Shown piece after piece: positions 1-7,540 of a DNA stretch of 32,851 bases. Numbering within the stretch: the first letter of the stretch is position 1; each line of letters starts with the position of its first letter. The stretch is from Alphaproteobacteria bacterium (GTDB taxonomy: Bacteria; Pseudomonadota; Alphaproteobacteria; Micropepsales; Micropepsaceae), in NCBI GenBank assembly GCA_013140995.1, contig JABFRX010000061.1:1-32851 (forward strand). The letters are read 5' to 3'. The translations under genes and the position numbers were made by a program. The notes below the pieces were generated by a model. The model was not told the DNA's origin. It worked only from the letters and a program-made list of their open reading frames with translations, and searched no databases.

Positions 1-437
1 CGGCTCGTCCAGCAGCAGAGGTCGGGCGAAGGCGCCAGGACGCGTGCCAGCGCCGCACGGCGCGCCTCGCCACCGGACAGCCGATCTGCCAGCTCTTCCC
101 CCGTCATACCCAAACACTCGAGCAGATAGCGCGCGCGATATGGATCGTCGCCCGGTGCCAGACCCGCCTCGACGAAAGCGAGCGTCGTCGCGAAGCCCGT
201 GAGGTCCGGCTCCTGCGGCAGATACCGCACCGTTGCGGACGGCGCGGCCGATCGCGTGCCTTTGTCCGATTCAATCAGCCCTGCTGCGATCTTGAGCAGC
301 GTCGACTTGCCGGAGCCGTTGCGGCCGACCAGGCAAATCCGCTCGCCCTCCGAAACGATGAGATCTGCCCCGTCAAGTAGCGGCGCGCCCCCGAACGTGA
401 GGTGGATGTCCTGTAGTTGAATCAAAGGGGCGCCCAT
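1..437 (-). CDS. ABC-F family ATPase (Uup-like), N-terminal part, with apparent frameshift
   Basis: This is the first ABC cassette of an ABC-F protein, the soluble duplicated ATPases that act on ribosomes; the gene runs off the window. ATG at 437 opens MGAPLIQLQDIHLTFGG, followed by Walker A GRNGSGKST (327-298), the YLPQEPD Q-loop and signature LSGGEARRAALARV (80-39). No membrane segment is seen, which fits ABC-F rather than a transporter. Oddity: in the frame set by the start and the signature, the Walker B region reads PDLCCWTS, whereas shifting one base at about 15-20 gives PDLLLLDEP, the expected Walker B at the expected distance from LSGGE. A single base therefore seems to be missing, either a real frameshift or a sequence error. 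The family call is firm; Uup versus another ABC-F subgroup is not. Confidence 0.85.
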   Translation of the reverse strand, partial: MGAPLIQLQDIHLTFGGAPLLDGADLIVSEGERICLVGRNGSGKSTLLKIAAGLIESDKGTRSAAPSATVRYLPQEPDLTGFATTLAFVEAGLAPGDDPYRARYLLECLGMTGEELADRLSGGEARRAALARVLAPSPDLCCWTS

Positions 438-495
438 GGCGCGCGGGTTCTCCCATTGTTGGCGCGCGAAGGGAAGGTGCGATAAACTCTCGCCT

Positions 496-918
496 ATGAA
501 ACCGCTCCTCACCCTCCTCGCCGCACTCATCCTCGCCTCGTGCACCGCAGGAAACGCGCCAGCTGCGCCACCGCTTGCAGGGTCGCAATGGGTGCTGAAG
601 GCGATGTCAGGTTGGGAGATGGGCAAAGCGCCACAGGTGCCGACGCTGAATTTCCAATCGGACACGCAGGTGGGCGGCCGCGGGGGCTGCAATTCGTGGG
701 GCGGCAGTTACGAGCTTAAGGGCACGTCCGTGCGCTTCGGGCAGATGCGTTCGACGCTGATGGCTTGCGCCTACGGCATGGATGTCGAAACGCGCTTCCA
801 TGAGATGCTGCGCGAAGTGCGCACGTTGACGGTCGCGGGCGACACGCTGACGCTTGGCGGCGACGGCGGCGGCGAACTTGCCACGTTCTTCCGTGCATCG
901 GCGGCCGTGCCACCGTAA
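496..918 (+). CDS. META-domain (HslJ-like) lipoprotein
   Basis: A 140-residue predicted lipoprotein. The start at 496 gives a clean signal peptide, MKPLLTLLAALILASC, with lipobox LASC and Cys16 as the lipidated residue. An in-frame start 60 bases earlier would put an Arg-rich tail before the signal and is less likely. The rest matches the META/HslJ fold: GSQWVLKAM near the N terminus, then GGRGGCNSWGGSYEL and a C-terminal strand region. HslJ relatives are envelope proteins linked to stress or novobiocin resistance in E. coli; the biochemical role is not established. It converges with the acyl-CoA synthetase gene, 3 bases away, and is divergent from the ABC-F gene. Confidence 0.8.
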   Translation: MKPLLTLLAALILASCTAGNAPAAPPLAGSQWVLKAMSGWEMGKAPQVPTLNFQSDTQVGGRGGCNSWGGSYELKGTSVRFGQMRSTLMACAYGMDVETRFHEMLREVRTLTVAGDTLTLGGDGGGELATFFRASAAVPP

Positions 919-921
919 CGG

Positions 922-2475
922 TTAGATCTTGCGCCCCGCGTTTTCCCAGTACGGGTCGCGGAGTTTGCGCTTGAAGATTTTGCCGCTGTCTTCGCGCGGG
1001 AGTTTGGTCTGGAACTCGACGATCTTGGGCACTTTGTATTTTGCCAGGTGGTCGCGCAGGTAGCCCTTCACATCCGCCTCGCTCACGCGGGCGCCCGGTT
1101 GGGGCTGCACGACGGCACAAAGCGACTCGCCGAACTCGGTGTCCGGGATGCCGAAGACCGCGCAGTCGGCGACACCTGGGATTTTTAGAATCTCGGCTTC
1201 GATTTCCGCCGGGTAGATGTTCACGCCGCCGGAGATGACCATGTGGTTGCGGCGGTCGCAGAGGAACAGGAACCCATCTTTGTCGAGATAGCCGATGTCG
1301 CCGACGGAGATGAGACCGTCTCGTTCGGCCTTGCGGCGCTTCGCGTCGTCGCCGTGATAGGTGAAGTCGACGCCCGTGGTTAGCCGCACGTACACGTCGC
1401 CCGGTTCATCGGTTGAACATTCTTGTCCGGCGTCGTTCAGGATCGCGAGCTTTACGTCGGCTTGCGCACGGCCGACCGTGCCTGGATGGCTTAGCCATTC
1501 GTCCGCAGTGCAGTACACGACCGCACCGGTTTCGGTTGCGCCGTAGTACTCGTTGACGATCGGCCCCCACCATTCGATCATGCCGCGCTTGATGTCGGGC
1601 GGGCATGGGGCGGCGGCGTGGACCACGAATTTGAGCGAAGAGAGATCGTACTTGCGCCGCACGTCTTCGGGCAACTTCAGCAGACGTACGAACATGGTGG
1701 GCACCATGTGGAGATGCGTCACGCGGTGGCGTTCGATCAGCTGCAGCAATTCTTCCGGATCGAAGCGCGGTTCCAAGATCACGTCGGCGCCGGCGCGGAT
1801 GGCGTAGGCGCCGTAGGCGTTCGGCGCGGAGTGGTACATCGGACCGGTCACCACGGTGACGATGCGCTCCGCTTGGCCTGCGACCAGCACATTGTCGAAA
1901 CCAAAGGCGCGGCCGATCAGCTTGGTGGTGGCGAGCGTTTGGGCCGGCGTCGGCGGGAAGCGCTTCACGCCTTTCGGACGCCCGGTCGTGCCAGACGTGT
2001 AGATGATCGCGCCCGGCGCCTCGATCGCCTCCGGTGCACGGCGCGGAAAGCTTTCTATCCAGGCGTCCCACACTTTCACGCCGGGTTTGACCGCGCAGTC
2101 GCTGGGAGACAGTTGGTACGCGGCGGCGATTTCCGGAGGTGTGTCGACGGCGAACACGTGCACGCCGGGTGGTGCCGCTTTGAGCGCGACCGGCAATAGA
2201 TCGGTGTGCGCGACGACGGCTTTCACGCCGGAGTCCTCGATCAGGTAGCCCGCCTCCTCCACCGTGTAGTGCCAGTTCACGGGAACGGAGTAAGCGCCAA
2301 GCAGTCCCGCCGCCATGCCCGCTTCGAAGAACGCGAAATCGTTGCGTAGCATCAGCGCGACACCATCGCCGCGGCCGATGCCGATGGAAGCGAACGCCGA
2401 GGCACCGCGCTCTGCCCGCTCCTGCAGCGCTTCAAGCGGCAACGTGCCTGCGCCGCTGATCAGTTTGCCCGGCAT
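922..2475 (-). CDS. Acyl-CoA synthetase, AMP-binding family
   Basis: A 517-residue ANL-superfamily enzyme that would adenylate a carboxylic acid and transfer it to CoA. The P-loop-like AMP motif IIYTSGTTGRPKG lies at about residues 157-169, YYGATETG follows near 310, the hinge-region VGDIGYLDKDGFLFLCDR near 395, and the catalytic Lys in LPREDSGKIFKRKLRD near 500. The ATG at 2475 has GGCGAGGGG just upstream. The N terminus is slightly short for the family because residue 1 lies close to the first alpha/beta unit. The substrate cannot be read from sequence: fatty, aryl or bile-type acids are possible. It is transcribed alone; upstream lies a palindromic repeat and no other minus-strand gene in tight spacing. 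Confidence 0.88.
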   Translation of the reverse strand: MPGKLISGAGTLPLEALQERAERGASAFASIGIGRGDGVALMLRNDFAFFEAGMAAGLLGAYSVPVNWHYTVEEAGYLIEDSGVKAVVAHTDLLPVALKAAPPGVHVFAVDTPPEIAAAYQLSPSDCAVKPGVKVWDAWIESFPRRAPEAIEAPGAIIYTSGTTGRPKGVKRFPPTPAQTLATTKLIGRAFGFDNVLVAGQAERIVTVVTGPMYHSAPNAYGAYAIRAGADVILEPRFDPEELLQLIERHRVTHLHMVPTMFVRLLKLPEDVRRKYDLSSLKFVVHAAAPCPPDIKRGMIEWWGPIVNEYYGATETGAVVYCTADEWLSHPGTVGRAQADVKLAILNDAGQECSTDEPGDVYVRLTTGVDFTYHGDDAKRRKAERDGLISVGDIGYLDKDGFLFLCDRRNHMVISGGVNIYPAEIEAEILKIPGVADCAVFGIPDTEFGESLCAVVQPQPGARVSEADVKGYLRDHLAKYKVPKIVEFQTKLPREDSGKIFKRKLRDPYWENAGRKI

Positions 2476-2565
2476 GCCCCTCGCCCTTTGTATTTTGCAG
2501 GATCGTGCCAGGCGGCGCGTCAGGTGACAAGGCAGGCACTTGCAGGCGGTGCCAAGGAGAAGATT

Positions 2566-2678
2566 TCACACGAAGCAACGAAGGGTGGTTACACTCTTGG
2601 TGCGAAGCGCCGATCATACCCGAATGCGCGCCTTCGGCGCGCGGTTTGCACTCTTCGTTGCTTCGTTGCTTCGTGTGA
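2566..2678. repeat. Long palindromic intergenic repeat (family A)
   Basis: A perfect 18-base inverted repeat: the left arm at 2566-2583 begins TCACACGAAGC and the right arm lies at 2661-2678. An inner hairpin GCGCGCC-TTC-GGCGCGC sits at 2626-2642. The right arm carries an extra copy of CTTCGTTG at 2653-2660. A further outer pair, GATTTCACA at 2562-2570 and TGTGAAATC at 2704-2712, reaches the stop codon of the histidine kinase gene. A similar element is found at 27101-27190. It fills most of the 235-base gap 2476-2710, in which no gene is visible. Confidence 0.8.
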
Positions 2679-2710
2679 GACTTCTTTGGCCCCGGCGTCT
2701 TGGTGTGAAA

Positions 2711-4243
2711 TCAGTTCGCCAGCGGCAGCCGGAGCGTCGCCCTTAGGCCGCCTTCGGCGCGGTTGGACAGCACCAACTCGCCGGCGTGGCGTTCGGCGAT
2801 GGCGCGGGCGATGGTGAGGCCGAGGCCGTGGCCGCCGGTTTCCACGCTGCGGGATTCTTCAAGGCGCACGAAAGGCTTCATGACGTGGGCGAGCTTGTCA
2901 CCTGGGATTCCCGGCCCTTCGTCGTCGACGGAGATGTTGGCAAAGCCGCCGTCTATCGTCATCGATACCGCCGCTTGGCTGCCGTAGCGCACGGCGTTCT
3001 CGATCAAGTTGCGAAGCGCGCGGCGGAGTTCGCTTGCGCGCCCTTCGACACGGGCGGCCGGCAGGGTCGCAAACGAGACCGTGCTGCCGGTGTCGGCTAG
3101 GTCGTCGCACACGGCTTCGATCAGCGACGGCAGGTCGACGGGCCGCGTGGGTTCGCCGCTTTCGCCGCCGCGGGCCGCGGCCAGCGTCGCTTCGGTTAGG
3201 CGCTCCATCTCTTCGAGCGAGCCGCGCATCTTCGCCTGGAGTTCGGGATCTTTCACAAGCTCCGTGCGAATGCGCAGCGAGGCGATCGGCGTGCGCAGGT
3301 CGTGGCCGACGGCGCTGAGCAACGCGCGCTGATCGTCGATCATGCGCCGCAGCCTGGACGCCATCGTATTAAACGCTGCGGCGGCCGCCTTCACGTCTTG
3401 CGGCCCTTCTTCGGGCGCCAGCACCAAGCCGTCGCCGCGGCCCATCCGTTCGGCGGCCGTCGTGAGCCCTGCGATCGGTCGCGCCACGCGGCCCGCGGCC
3501 CACACAGCCGCAAGCGCCACCAACACCGCGGCGAGCGCGCCAGTCCAGATCATCGGCCACATGATGGAGGGCGCTGGCGGCGGGACTGCGGAAACGTTCA
3601 GCCAACGTTTGGGCTCGATCTCGACTGAGATGTCGAGACGCGACGGCGGCTTACCCGCGCCATCGAGATCGGGACCTACGACCCATTCCATCGTTGTTCC
3701 GGGTGGCGGCGGCGGAACCGGCGGCACAGGCGATACGATGTGCGGCTGAAGGCGAACGTGGGGGATCGTTACCGTGACGTCGTGTTCCGCTTCGGGCGCC
3801 AAGCCGCCGGGGCCGCGCGTGATGATGACTGTGCGCTCGCCGTTGGTCACGCGTTCGATGCGCCGGAACTGGAACGAGCCGACCGTCGCGTCCCACGCAA
3901 CCCGCACCGAGCCGGGCTGGGTCCCGGTGCTGCGCGCGAAGGCTTCGCTCAATGCACCGTTGCGTGCTTTTCCGGGCACCGCGGCTTTGCCGGAGAACGA
4001 GACGAGAAACGACGGGCCGCTGGCCGTGTCTTCGATCGACTTCAACGTTTCGGGCTTTGCACCCCTTGCGAGCGCGATGATGCCGGCCGTGCGGCGGAAT
4101 ACTTCAGCCTCGTGCAACGCGGAGCGGAGGATCGTTTGCTGTCCGGCCATGAGCGCAAAGGATGCAAGTTGCGAGAGCGCGAGAGCGCCAAGTACGATCA
4201 GCACGAACCAGCCCCTGACCGTGCGCGGCGAGAACCAACTCAT
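2711..4243 (-). CDS. Sensor histidine kinase, EnvZ-like architecture
   Basis: A 510-residue membrane kinase that would autophosphorylate on His and pass phosphate to the regulator encoded just upstream. Order: transmembrane segment at about 11-33; a periplasmic domain to about 226 with a Pro-rich stretch (SPVPPVPPPPPG) at 171-182; second transmembrane segment 229-251; HAMP about 251-302; HisKA with H314 in VGHDLRTP; HATPase with NLIENAVRY (412-420), DDEGPGIP and GHGLGLTIA (471-479). The chosen ATG at 4243 overlaps the regulator stop as ATGA, pointing to translational coupling; an earlier in-frame start would lie inside the regulator gene. The periplasmic domain is not one I recognise, so the signal is unknown. 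Confidence 0.9.
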   Translation of the reverse strand: MSWFSPRTVRGWFVLIVLGALALSQLASFALMAGQQTILRSALHEAEVFRRTAGIIALARGAKPETLKSIEDTASGPSFLVSFSGKAAVPGKARNGALSEAFARSTGTQPGSVRVAWDATVGSFQFRRIERVTNGERTVIITRGPGGLAPEAEHDVTVTIPHVRLQPHIVSPVPPVPPPPPGTTMEWVVGPDLDGAGKPPSRLDISVEIEPKRWLNVSAVPPPAPSIMWPMIWTGALAAVLVALAAVWAAGRVARPIAGLTTAAERMGRGDGLVLAPEEGPQDVKAAAAAFNTMASRLRRMIDDQRALLSAVGHDLRTPIASLRIRTELVKDPELQAKMRGSLEEMERLTEATLAAARGGESGEPTRPVDLPSLIEAVCDDLADTGSTVSFATLPAARVEGRASELRRALRNLIENAVRYGSQAAVSMTIDGGFANISVDDEGPGIPGDKLAHVMKPFVRLEESRSVETGGHGLGLTIARAIAERHAGELVLSNRAEGGLRATLRLPLAN

Positions 4244-4965
4244 AGCGCCTCCACCGTGCTCGCGAAAATGTAGCCCGCACCCCACACGGTTTTGATCAGT
4301 TTCGGATTGCGCGGATCGTCTTCCAGCTTGCGGCGCAAGCGGCTGATCTGAGTGTCGATCGAGCGGTCGAACACCTCATCCGCGCCGCGGCCCTTGACGC
4401 GGTCCAGCAACTGGTCGCGCGTCAGCACCACGTTCGGATGTTCTACGAACGTGGCGAGCAACGCGTACTCGGTCGAACTCAGCGACACGACGACGCCGTC
4501 GGCGCCCACCACCTGCCGCTCGGGTCCGTGCAAAACCCATGCACCGAAACGGAGCCTCTGGCCGTTGCGGGGGCGCTGTCCCGGCGGCAGTTCGTTCGTG
4601 CGGCGGAGTACGGCGTGAATGCGGGCCAGCAGCTCGCGTGGGCTGAACGGCTTCGTCACATAGTCGTCCGCGCCGACTTCGAGGCCGACGATACGATCCA
4701 ACTCCTCGGCGCGAGCCGAGAGCAAGATCACCGGCGTGCCGCGATGTTCGCGCACACTGCGGCAGAGGCTGAGCCCATCTTCGCCCGGCATCATGATGTC
4801 GAGGACGAGTAAGTCCACCTCGCGCTGCGCCAGCACGCGGCGCGCGGAGGCGGCGGACTCCGCCATCGTCACCTTCAAGCCGTTGTCCTGCAGATAGCGC
4901 GACAGGGCATCGCGGATATCGCGATGGTCGTCGACGATCAGAACGTGGGGAATGGCTTCGGCCAT
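4240..4965 (-). CDS. OmpR/PhoB-family response regulator
   Basis: A 241-residue two-domain regulator. The receiver has the acidic pair in LIVDDHRD (D12, D13), phosphoacceptor D56 in LVLDIMMPGEDG, and K105 in DDYVTKPFSP. The winged-helix output domain ends in SIDTQISRLRRKLEDDPRNPK followed by the GAGYIF hairpin. An ATG at 4965 is chosen; an alternative TTG at 4983 would add six residues, and neither has a strong ribosome site. The stop overlaps the kinase start by four bases. Upstream at 5024-5038 lie two TGACA half-sites 10 bases apart, as OmpR-family proteins often bind, suggesting autoregulation and possibly control of the divergent EF-hand gene. Confidence 0.92.
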   Translation of the reverse strand: MAEAIPHVLIVDDHRDIRDALSRYLQDNGLKVTMAESAASARRVLAQREVDLLVLDIMMPGEDGLSLCRSVREHRGTPVILLSARAEELDRIVGLEVGADDYVTKPFSPRELLARIHAVLRRTNELPPGQRPRNGQRLRFGAWVLHGPERQVVGADGVVVSLSSTEYALLATFVEHPNVVLTRDQLLDRVKGRGADEVFDRSIDTQISRLRRKLEDDPRNPKLIKTVWGAGYIFASTVEAL

Positions 4966-5023
4966 GTGGCCGATCAGATACAAGAGCCTGCAAAGCGCGC
5001 CAAGCTGAAGCAGAGTTAATCTG

Positions 5024-5038
5024 TGTCAAAGTTTGTCA
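5024..5038 (-). promoter_or_regulatory. Candidate tandem half-sites for the OmpR-type regulator
   Basis: On the minus strand TGACA occurs at 5038-5034 and again at 5028-5024, exactly 10 bases apart in direct orientation, in the divergent region between the response regulator and EF-hand genes. OmpR-family dimers bind such direct repeats with about one helical turn of spacing. The second copy is part of TTGACA, a -35-like hexamer for the regulator gene, though no good -10 follows. Assignment to this regulator is inference from position. Confidence 0.35.
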
Positions 5039-5142
5039 GCTTGCGGCGGCCCACGCATTTCGCCACGACTTTTCGTGAACGCGGACAAGACTCCGGGCGC
5101 TGCCCGGTTAAGGTCGCCTACCTGATTTCAGTGGAGGGACAA

Positions 5143-5652
5143 GTGAGAACGCGAGTGTTGTTGGCGGCTTCGGCCGTGGTTGCTTTGACGGCTTCGGTTG
5201 CCGCCGAAGAAGTGCGCGTCGAGCGCAAGCAGGTTTGCACCTGCACCGTGACGGACGGGAAAGGGACCGTCGTCGAAGAAAAGACGATGGGCCCCGGCGG
5301 TCCGTCGTGGCAGCAAAAGGACAGCCCGCACGTGGTCATCGCGCCCGAACGCGATGGCGACGATGTCGATGTTCAGGTCTTCAACGACGGCAAGACGGAA
5401 AAGCGCATTGTCGTCGTCCGCCGCGGCCCCGACGGTGCGGACGAGAACAAAGACGGCAAGGTCAGCCGCAAAGAGTTCCTGGCGCGCGCGGAGAAACACT
5501 TCGCCGAAATGGATCGCGACCGGAGCGGTGTCTTGGAGAAAGACGAGATGCGTCCGCCGATGCCGCCCATGCCGCCGCTTCCGCCCGGTGTCGCACCGAT
5601 ACCGCCGGTTCCGCCCGTGCCACCGGCTCCGCCTGCACCGCCCGCAAACTAG
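5143..5652 (+). CDS. Secreted EF-hand protein with Pro-rich C terminus
   Basis: A 169-residue exported protein with two predicted calcium-binding EF-hands. The GTG at 5143 is chosen because GGAGGGAC lies 5-12 bases upstream and it yields a standard signal peptide (MRTRVLLAASAVVALTASVAA); an in-frame GTG at 5023 would bury the signal in a 40-residue extension. EF-hand 1 is DENKDGKVSRKE (100-111) with D100, N102, D104, S108 and E111 in place; EF-hand 2 is DRDRSGVLEKDE (124-135). The tail 137-169 is nearly all Pro with Met, Val, Ala. It is divergent from the two-component genes and converges with the TPR gene, overlapping it by four bases (CTAG shared by both stops). The role is unknown; envelope calcium sensing or binding is a guess. 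Confidence 0.82.
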   Translation: MRTRVLLAASAVVALTASVAAEEVRVERKQVCTCTVTDGKGTVVEEKTMGPGGPSWQQKDSPHVVIAPERDGDDVDVQVFNDGKTEKRIVVVRRGPDGADENKDGKVSRKEFLARAEKHFAEMDRDRSGVLEKDEMRPPMPPMPPLPPGVAPIPPVPPVPPAPPAPPAN

Positions 5653-6728
5653 GGTGACGGCTTCGGTTGCGTTTGCGGCTCGCCGAAAATCTCGTCGAGG
5701 AAGCCACGGGGTTTAGCTTCAGACGCTGATGCCGCCAGGTCGCCGCCTTGAACGGTGCCCGAGGGTGGCGCGGGTGCAGCGGTAGCCGGAGCAACAACCG
5801 TTGACGGCGTCACCGTTGAAGGGGTGGCCGTCACCGTTGAAGGGGCGGCCGTGACCATCGATGGGGCGACCGTCAACGGCGCGGCTTGCGCGGGTGCGTT
5901 TGCCGCAGGCGCCGCCGCTGCTACCGCCGGTGTGCGGTCGGTGATCTGCGGTGGCGGGATGCCTTGCGTCGTCATGCGCGCGATCACGCCGCTGTCGAAC
6001 GCCTGCGCTTGAGCCATGTCGGCTTGGCCACCTCTCACGTCGCCGGAATAAACCTTTGCGACGCCGCGGCCATAGAGCGCCTCGACGCTGACTTTCTGAA
6101 TTGCGAGCACCAAGCCGTAGTCGCCGATCGCCAAGGCCCATTGCTGCGTGCGCACGTGGTGGTGCCCGCGCTGGGTCAATGCCGTTAGGTGATCGGGCTT
6201 TAGCTTGATCGCCTGATCGTAGTCCGCGATCGCCTTTTCGTGTTGGGCGAGCCGCGCGTAGCTCATGCCGCGGCCGGCGAACGCGTCGGCGTCGCCGGGG
6301 GTGAGCATGATCGCGGACGTGTAGTCGGCGACGGCGAGCTGCGGATTGCCGCTGATACGCTGCGCCACGGCGCGGTTGAACAGCGCTTGGGCGTAGTCCT
6401 TCCTTTGAGACAGCGCATCCGTGTAATCGGCGATCGCGCGAGCGAAGTCGTTCTTACCTACGTAGGCGTTGCCGCGATTGTAATAGGCGGTCGCCTTGCG
6501 GTCGCGCGTGATCCAGGAGCCGATCAGCGCGGTGCAACCTTTGATCTGATCGTCGGCGGTGACCATCATCCCGCCGTTGCAGAGTTCGACGTTGCCGCTG
6601 CGGTCCACGTGCGTCACGGGCGCGGGCGCCGCGCGGTATTTACGTTTGCGCTTTTTCGCGGCATCGGCGTCGGCCGCGAGCAGCGCGAACACGACTGTGA
6701 ATGCAACAATGGCCGTCAGCGTCTTCAT
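5649..6728 (-). CDS. Secreted TPR-repeat protein with Ala/Pro/Thr-rich tail
   Basis: A 359-residue protein. The ATG at 6728 gives a signal peptide (MKTLTAIVAFTVVFALLAADADA) followed by a very basic KKRKRK segment; a much longer open frame upstream overlaps the divergent membrane gene and has no coding character. Tetratricopeptide repeats run from about 79 to 235, with typical pairs such as AYYNRGNAYVGKNDFARAIADY and AFAGRGMSYARLAQHEKAIADY. Residues 266-325 form a low-complexity tail with a seven-residue repeat (TAAPSTV type) encoded by 21-base tandem repeats, and the C terminus is FLDEIFGEPQTQPKPSP. TPRs mediate protein contacts, so a periplasmic scaffold role is likely, but no partner is evident. 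Confidence 0.85.
   Translation of the reverse strand: MKTLTAIVAFTVVFALLAADADAAKKRKRKYRAAPAPVTHVDRSGNVELCNGGMMVTADDQIKGCTALIGSWITRDRKATAYYNRGNAYVGKNDFARAIADYTDALSQRKDYAQALFNRAVAQRISGNPQLAVADYTSAIMLTPGDADAFAGRGMSYARLAQHEKAIADYDQAIKLKPDHLTALTQRGHHHVRTQQWALAIGDYGLVLAIQKVSVEALYGRGVAKVYSGDVRGGQADMAQAQAFDSGVIARMTTQGIPPPQITDRTPAVAAAAPAANAPAQAAPLTVAPSMVTAAPSTVTATPSTVTPSTVVAPATAAPAPPSGTVQGGDLAASASEAKPRGFLDEIFGEPQTQPKPSP
5809..5871. repeat. 21-base tandem repeat, three units, in the TPR gene tail
   Basis: Units lie at 5809-5829, 5830-5850 and 5851-5871. The first two differ by one base and the third is diverged; a partial fourth follows. They encode repeats of T(A/V)(A/T)PS(T/M)V in the low-complexity tail of the TPR protein. 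The unit length is a multiple of three, so copy-number change would keep the frame. Confidence 0.85.
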
Positions 6729-6839
6729 GGCGTTTTCAAATCCCGCAAACCTCATTACCGCAGGGTGCGGGTCGCGGTTCAAGAGGCCGTCCATCACAAG
6801 TTTTGCGGAGGCCCAGCGCAATGGTTTACGACTGAGCTC

Positions 6840-7526
6840 ATGCTCGATGAGATTCTCTTTCGCGGCGACGGTTTCGATGCGATGCGCGTCATCGTCGTGG
6901 CGCTCGCGCTCGCCGTTTGCGTCGCCTATCTGGGTTTGTTGAACGGCGCCGCGTCTGCCTTGCGCACGGCCGTGAAGACGGCGGGGATTCTTATCCTTTC
7001 GAGCCTGCCTTTGACCTTTCTGGGTACCCCGAATGCGCCGGCGAGTGCGCTGCTTCTGCTGGCTGTTGCGTTGGCGCTTTCGGCGCTCGGCGACTTTTTC
7101 CTGGCGCTCAAGGACCAGAGGCGGTTCTTCGTGCCGGGGCTTGCGAGCTTCCTCGCGGCGCACGTGGCGTATCTGATCGCGTTTCTGCCGCACGCGAGCC
7201 GACCTGATGGTGTTGCGCTCGCGGCCATCGCTGCGGTGCTTGCGGCTGCCGCCTTACTGCTCGCACGGATCGCGCCGCATTTGGGGTCCCTGCGGGTGCC
7301 CGTGTTTGCGTATTTTGCCGTCATCATGGCGATGGTTGCGGCGGCGCTTTCGATCCGCGAAGCGTGGATCTTAAGCGCCGGTGCCGCCGTCTTCGCGCTT
7401 TCGGATTCGCTTATCGCCGTGCGCAAGTTCGCGGCGCCGTTTGCTTTGATCAACGAAGCCGTTTGGATCACTTATGTTGCCGCGCAGTTCATGATCGCGG
7501 CTGGCTTCCTCAACCTCATCCTCTGA
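6840..7526 (+). CDS. YhhN/TMEM86-family membrane protein (lysoplasmalogenase-like)
   Basis: A 228-residue polytopic membrane protein with about seven to eight hydrophobic helices, among them ALALAVCVAYLGLLNG, ALLLLAVALALSALGDFFLAL and VFAYFAVIMAMVAAAL. The pattern GDFFLAL...FVPGLASFLAAHVAYLIAF and FALSDSLIAV near the C terminus match the YhhN family, whose animal member TMEM86B hydrolyses lysoplasmalogen; bacterial substrates are mostly unproved. The start may be 6840 or the internal ATG at 6882, which begins MRVIVVALAL directly at helix 1; neither has a clear ribosome site. The gene is 14 bases upstream of the dienelactone hydrolase gene and probably cotranscribed with it. Confidence 0.82.
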   Translation: MLDEILFRGDGFDAMRVIVVALALAVCVAYLGLLNGAASALRTAVKTAGILILSSLPLTFLGTPNAPASALLLLAVALALSALGDFFLALKDQRRFFVPGLASFLAAHVAYLIAFLPHASRPDGVALAAIAAVLAAAALLLARIAPHLGSLRVPVFAYFAVIMAMVAAALSIREAWILSAGAAVFALSDSLIAVRKFAAPFALINEAVWITYVAAQFMIAAGFLNLIL

Positions 7527-7540
7527 CCAGCGAGAGCGCC

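Noticed and set aside
436-495. Upstream start for the META lipoprotein
   Set aside because: It would place 20 non-hydrophobic residues before an intact signal peptide and lipobox.
6240-6839. N-terminal extension of the YhhN-type gene
   Set aside because: It overlaps the divergent TPR gene and lacks membrane or domain character; the family begins at the first helix near 6882.
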